The notes below the pieces were generated by a model that had not been told where the DNA came from, ran no database searches, and saw only the letters and a program-made list of their open reading frames with translations. Made by a program: the position numbers and the translations under genes. A stretch of 8,989 bases of DNA from Bryobacterales bacterium (GTDB taxonomy: Bacteria; Acidobacteriota; Terriglobia; Bryobacterales; Bryobacteraceae). Position 1 is the first letter of the stretch. Each line of letters opens with the position of its first letter. The stretch spans positions 36,400 to 45,388 of the forward strand of contig PLRZ01000676.1 of assembly GCA_003164075.1 (NCBI GenBank). The letters are read 5' to 3'. Below, in pieces: positions 6,816-8,989 of the stretch.

Positions 6816-7121
6816 GTGGTCTATGATGGCAACATGACCTGGGAAAAGGACGGCACTTCACTTGAGATTCGGACGCAGGGTCACTTGCCGGATGGAAGAC
6901 CGGCACTTGACGAAATTGTGGCCAGTGGCGCTTCTGTTCATTTGGAGCAAATGTCTCACGATCATTGGTGGATGGGCCTGGAAGCTGGTGGGAAGTACTT
7001 CCATATGAACTTCGGGGTCCAGGAGGGGCGCTTGTGGGTTCGCCTGTCTGACCAGGGCGAAGAAGATGCAGAGTGGGAAGGCGACAGCCGTGAGATGCCG
7101 ATTCCAGGAGTCGATCGGTAG
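6816..7121 (+). CDS. Hypothetical protein, 101 residues, unrecognised
   Basis: A soluble acidic protein with no signal peptide or membrane segment. It starts at GTG 6816, supported by GAGGA at 6805-6809 six bases upstream; an in-frame ATG at 6834 lacks such a site. The composition is protein-like, with alternating hydrophobic strands (SLEIRTQGHL, ASVHLEQMS) and an aromatic-rich centre (HDHWWMGLEAGGKYFHMNFG, residues 48-67). The C-terminal part is strongly acidic (DQGEEDAEWEGD). A small, mostly beta fold is likely. The size and acidity resemble immunity-type or other small accessory proteins, but no motif supports a function. It opens the less GC-rich accessory region and has no partner gene in the same direction close by. 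Confidence 0.65.
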   Translation: MVYDGNMTWEKDGTSLEIRTQGHLPDGRPALDEIVASGASVHLEQMSHDHWWMGLEAGGKYFHMNFGVQEGRLWVRLSDQGEEDAEWEGDSREMPIPGVDR

Positions 7122-7146
7122 GGCGTGGCGGGTTTTTGTATTCAAC

Positions 7147-7257
7147 TCAGATCATCGGCTCAACGCCAACGTCTGCCGCCAAGGATACGTCCGCATTGGT
7201 GACACGACGGCCCTTCGTGTCACCATTCTCCAGGGACCACAGCCTGTTCCCCGGCAT
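7147..7257 (-). CDS. Possible 36-residue protein with a strong ribosome site
   Basis: ATG 7257-7255 is preceded by GGGGAGGA at 7269-7262, four bases upstream. The frame reads MPGNRLWSLENGDTKG and ends DVGVEPMI before TGA at 7149-7147. I recognise no family. The frame stays open upstream to a TTG at 7332 just after the stop of the broken gene at 7333-7739. An 11-bp hairpin (7197-7225) lies within it, which is unusual for a short gene and makes a chance ORF as likely as a real one. Confidence 0.22.
   Translation of the reverse strand: MPGNRLWSLENGDTKGRRVTNADVSLAADVGVEPMI
7197..7225. repeat. Perfect 11-bp hairpin
   Basis: TGGTGACACGA at 7197-7207 and TCGTGTCACCA at 7215-7225 are exact reverse complements, separated by CGGCCCT. 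There is no flanking T run on either strand, so a standard terminator is not supported. It lies 76 bases after the 101-residue gene and 108 bases beyond the 3' end of the broken minus-strand gene, between two convergent units, where a bidirectional transcription barrier or a protein-binding site would be placed. Confidence 0.75.
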
Positions 7258-7332
7258 GGAATCCTCCCCGGCCAAACCAACAGCGTAGAGCAACAGGAAG
7301 TCGCTGGTTCGACAGGTGTTCGGGCTGCTCAA

Positions 7333-7739
7333 TTACGCTCTCGCCGCCCGCTTTGCAGCCCTGGCCGCTCGTGCTTTTGCCAAATTCGCCAGCAATGCGG
7401 CCTTCCGTGCAGGAGACAATTTCTTCTTCGCTGGTGGCGTCTTCGTTGCGGGTTTCTCTGTTTTGTGGACCGCCGCCCACCGCTTCTTCGTGGCGGCGAC
7501 GATTGCGGCCCGACCAGCCCTGCTCAGTTTCCGTTTGGCTTTGGGCGGGGCACACACACGGCGGCTGCTACTGGAGTAGCAGATGGCGGCGGTTGTTCCG
7601 ATCCTCCTGGTGGTGGCATCCACGACCGTGGCTTTGGACGTTTTCCACGGCCAAGCGCAAGTCCTTCCAGGCATATAATAGCTTCGTCGATTTGCGAGAG
7701 TTTCGCTTTCAGTTGTTCAAGAATCTTGGAAACGTCCAT
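7333..7739 (-). pseudogene. Frameshifted coiled-coil plus Lys/Ala-rich basic-tail protein
   Basis: From ATG 7739-7737 (TAGGAT at 7752-7747, spaced by seven bases) the frame reads MDVSKILEQLKAKLSQIDEA and LEGLALGRGKRPKPRSWM, then stops at 7524. The shifted frame continues without a break in character: AKRKLSRAGRAAIVAATKKRW, then a related second unit AKKKLSPARKAALLANLAKA and a RAAKRAARA tail, stopping at 7333. I recall bacterial hypothetical proteins with exactly this order: an N-terminal LEQLxxExxxIxxAI helix, a GR-rich linker, then KRxLSxAxRxxIxxAxxxRW. The frames can be joined within 7547-7559, where the plus strand reads GGGG then CACACACAC. Losing one CA unit, or gaining one base, gives about 134-135 residues. 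A basic tail suggests nucleic-acid binding, as inference. It could be decay, slippage-based switching or a sequencing error. Confidence 0.8.
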
Positions 7740-7767
7740 TCGCAGTATCCTACCAAAACTGTGCGAC

Positions 7768-7929
7768 TCACGATGCTGGCCGCTTCCTTCCAGAGACACC
7801 CCAGAGCAAATTGTCAAGTTGGCGGGGAATACGCATAGCTGCGGCGGGCGGAAGCGGTGGATCTGGAGGACGGCCCTGAGCAAGAAGTTCGACGTGCATG
7901 ATGGCCTGTTCCAGTTGCTCCTTAATGCT
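7768..7929 (-). pseudogene. 5'-truncated relative of the adjacent coiled-coil gene
   Basis: The minus strand from 7929 to a TGA at 7770-7768 encodes SIKEQLEQAIMHVELLAQGR, then a Pro/Ala stretch, with an in-frame TAG at 7932-7930 just upstream. The first segment aligns with LSQIDEAIICLEGLALGR of the gene immediately downstream: Q, A, I, E, L, A, G and R are shared in register, with conservative changes between. It therefore looks like the remains of a tandem paralogue that has lost its first dozen or so residues and its basic tail. No good start codon with a ribosome site exists; AAGGAG at 7925-7920 is too far from the only ATG. Homology is short, so confidence is moderate. Confidence 0.5.
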
Positions 7930-8089
7930 CTACAGCGGCCACGAATTCCTTGATGCCACCCGGAGCGACACTGTTTGGGAGAAAGCTAAGACCGGCGTCG
8001 TGAAGAGCACCGGGGTCATGACGTTGGAAGGTCTGAAGGGGGCGCTGCCGCTGGTGATGAAGAGCCTAATTGCGGGGCATTTCGGATAG
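7925..8089 (+). pseudogene. C-terminal fragment of a DUF2513-type protein
   Basis: The frame reads LYSGHEFLDATRSDTVWEKA from 7928 and ends with TLEGLKGALPLVMKSLI before a TAG at 8087-8089. LTWxGHEFLDAxRxDxxWxKxK followed by a helix is the pattern I know from the C-terminal half of DUF2513 proteins, small accessory proteins of unknown function often found near phage-like genes. The usual N-terminal half, about 60-70 residues, is absent. Upstream codons in this frame (back to ATG 7898) do not resemble it, and no ribosome site precedes the ATG at 7925. Similarity begins exactly where the minus-strand fragment at 7768-7929 begins, so both appear cut at one junction. Confidence 0.65.
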
Positions 8090-8125
8090 CGCAACCCGCT
8101 TCTATTTCAGGCTACGCTGGAATGG

Positions 8126-8483
8126 ATGAACCCTTCCGCCGCCCCTACACGACCCGTTCTCGTTCGCCAGGGCCAGCGACTCGAATATTTCACCGTTACC
8201 TACAACAGCGTCGAAGGTCTCGTCTCCATCGTCGTCCCTCGGGTTGATTGCCGGTTCGGTCTCCTTGATCGGCTTCGGCCTGGACAGCTTCATTGAAGTG
8301 ACATCCGGGGCCGCTTTGCTTTGGCGGCTCCATCGCGATTTGAACCGATCCGGGCGTGAGCAAGTCGAGCAAACCACGCTAGGAATCGTAGTTTGTCGGT
8401 TCGGCGTGAGTATTTCGGAACTTGGAATCGCCAGCGGGGATTCGGCATTGCTAAACTTGCGGCAGGTGGAAAGACGATTATGA
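8126..8483 (+). pseudogene. Broken CDF-type cation transporter (N-terminal part, frameshift)
   Basis: From ATG 8126 the frame reads MNPSAAPTRPVLVRQGQRLE and then YFTVTYNSVEGLVSIV, the amino-terminal helix of small cation diffusion facilitator transporters. At about 8235-8241 the reading must shift by one base; the next frame continues GLIAGSVSLIGFGLDSFIEV, then TSGAALLWRLHRDLN and EQVEQTTLGIV to about 8390. GFGLDSxIE is the second-helix metal-site region of this family. Family-like sequence then stops, and unrelated codons run to a TGA at 8481-8483. Intact members export divalent metals and have six membrane helices in about 200-300 residues; only about 90 residues remain here. The frame ends within the methyltransferase start codon (ATGA), a chance or residual coupling. 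Confidence 0.75.
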
Positions 8484-8989
8484 CCGTCGAAGATCGTTTC
8501 AATGAACACTACAAAGAAGGCTCGGCCCCTTGGGACATTGGCAAGCCGGATTTCAACCTGATTCAAGCCGTGACCACTACGCCCATTGCTCCCTGCAAGA
8601 CTCTGGAAATCGGATGCGGAACTGGAGATAACGCAATTTGGCTCTCGGAACAACACTTCACTGTTATCGGAGTCGATATATCGGAGATTGCGATTGAGAA
8701 GGCCAGGGAGAAAGCTGCCAATGCGAATGTCACTTGTAAGTATGCCGTGCTGAACGTCCTCAAGAGCCACATTGAGGGAGCGCCATTTGCTTTCGCCTTT
8801 GATCGGGGCTGCTTCCATACGCTGGATGCCGCCAGTGAACGGCAGACTTTCGCCAAGCAGGTCAACCGGCATTTGGGCGAGAATGGCCTATGGCTCAGTC
8901 TTATCGGAAATGCCGATGACGAACGCCTCAACGAAGGCCCTCCAAAGCGGACTGCCAGAGACATTGTTGGCGCTGTCGAACCGTACTTC
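8480..8989 (+). CDS. Class I SAM-dependent methyltransferase, 3' end beyond window
   Basis: 170 codons from ATG 8480 to the window edge, open throughout. The start is supported by AGGTGGA at 8464-8470, nine bases upstream. The product begins MTVEDRFNEHYKEG and then APWDIGKPDFNLIQAV. Motif I, TLEIGCGTGDNAIWL, at residues 41-55 binds S-adenosylmethionine; VIGVDIS with Asp66 is the ribose-binding acidic site, and FAFDRGCFHTL at 105-115 is the region after motif II. The order PWDxGxPD, then the Rossmann motifs, is that of small-molecule methyltransferases of the Methyltransf_25/thiopurine-like group; the substrate cannot be told. Family members are about 190-200 residues, so only the last few dozen are missing. 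Codon choice is less GC-rich than in the first half of the window, suggesting later acquisition. Confidence 0.88.
   Translation, partial: MTVEDRFNEHYKEGSAPWDIGKPDFNLIQAVTTTPIAPCKTLEIGCGTGDNAIWLSEQHFTVIGVDISEIAIEKAREKAANANVTCKYAVLNVLKSHIEGAPFAFAFDRGCFHTLDAASERQTFAKQVNRHLGENGLWLSLIGNADDERLNEGPPKRTARDIVGAVEPYF

Noticed and set aside
7122..7140. GGCGGGTTTTTG after the 101-residue gene as a terminator
   Set aside because: There is a T run but no complementary arm upstream that forms a stem.
8102..8872. Minus-strand open frame opposite the CDF remnant and methyltransferase
   Set aside because: The plus strand carries clear transporter and methyltransferase motifs over this stretch; the minus-strand translation has none.

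Overview
The window looks like chromosome from an acidobacterium of the Solibacter/Bryobacter type. The main reason is the secreted protein at 4590-6611: it joins beta-propeller (SBBP-type) repeats to a C-terminal domain I recognise as TIGR03437, a domain family described from Candidatus Solibacter usitatus. The high GC content of the first two thirds and the abundance of short G-rich palindromic repeats fit. The assignment is an inference from gene content, not from a marker gene.

Layout. (1) Positions 1-1317, minus strand: a PfkB-type sugar kinase, probably 2-keto-3-deoxygluconate kinase, followed by the first 41 codons of a short-chain dehydrogenase/reductase. The gap between them holds a pair of inverted palindromes. 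Together they suggest uronate/pectin-type sugar catabolism. (2) Positions 1460-4089, plus strand: a GGDEF-type protein with an altered signature (GADEF), overlapping by 4 bases a soluble hybrid histidine kinase (GAF-like, HisKA, HATPase, receiver). This is a signalling pair in one transcription unit. (3) Positions 4090-4589: no gene. The stretch holds a degenerate direct repeat and a striking inverted repeat made of four small hairpins. (4) Positions 4590-6611: the secreted propeller/TIGR03437 protein. (5) Positions 6612-8989: a less GC-rich, mosaic region of small and broken genes. It contains a 41-codon minus-strand protein, an unrecognised 101-residue protein, a frameshifted coiled-coil plus basic-tail protein, a 5'-truncated relative of it, the 3' end of a DUF2513-type gene, the N-terminal part of a CDF-type cation transporter with a frameshift, and finally the intact start of a class I SAM methyltransferase that runs off the window.

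The most informative observations are the multi-hairpin repeat at 4356-4462, whose two arms differ by changes that keep the small stems paired, and the gene graveyard at 7333-8479. In the graveyard two oppositely oriented genes have each lost their 5' ends at the same point (about 7925-7930), and another gene changes frame at a CA dinucleotide run. I see no clear new defence or mobile system. The region reads as a site of repeated insertion and deletion.
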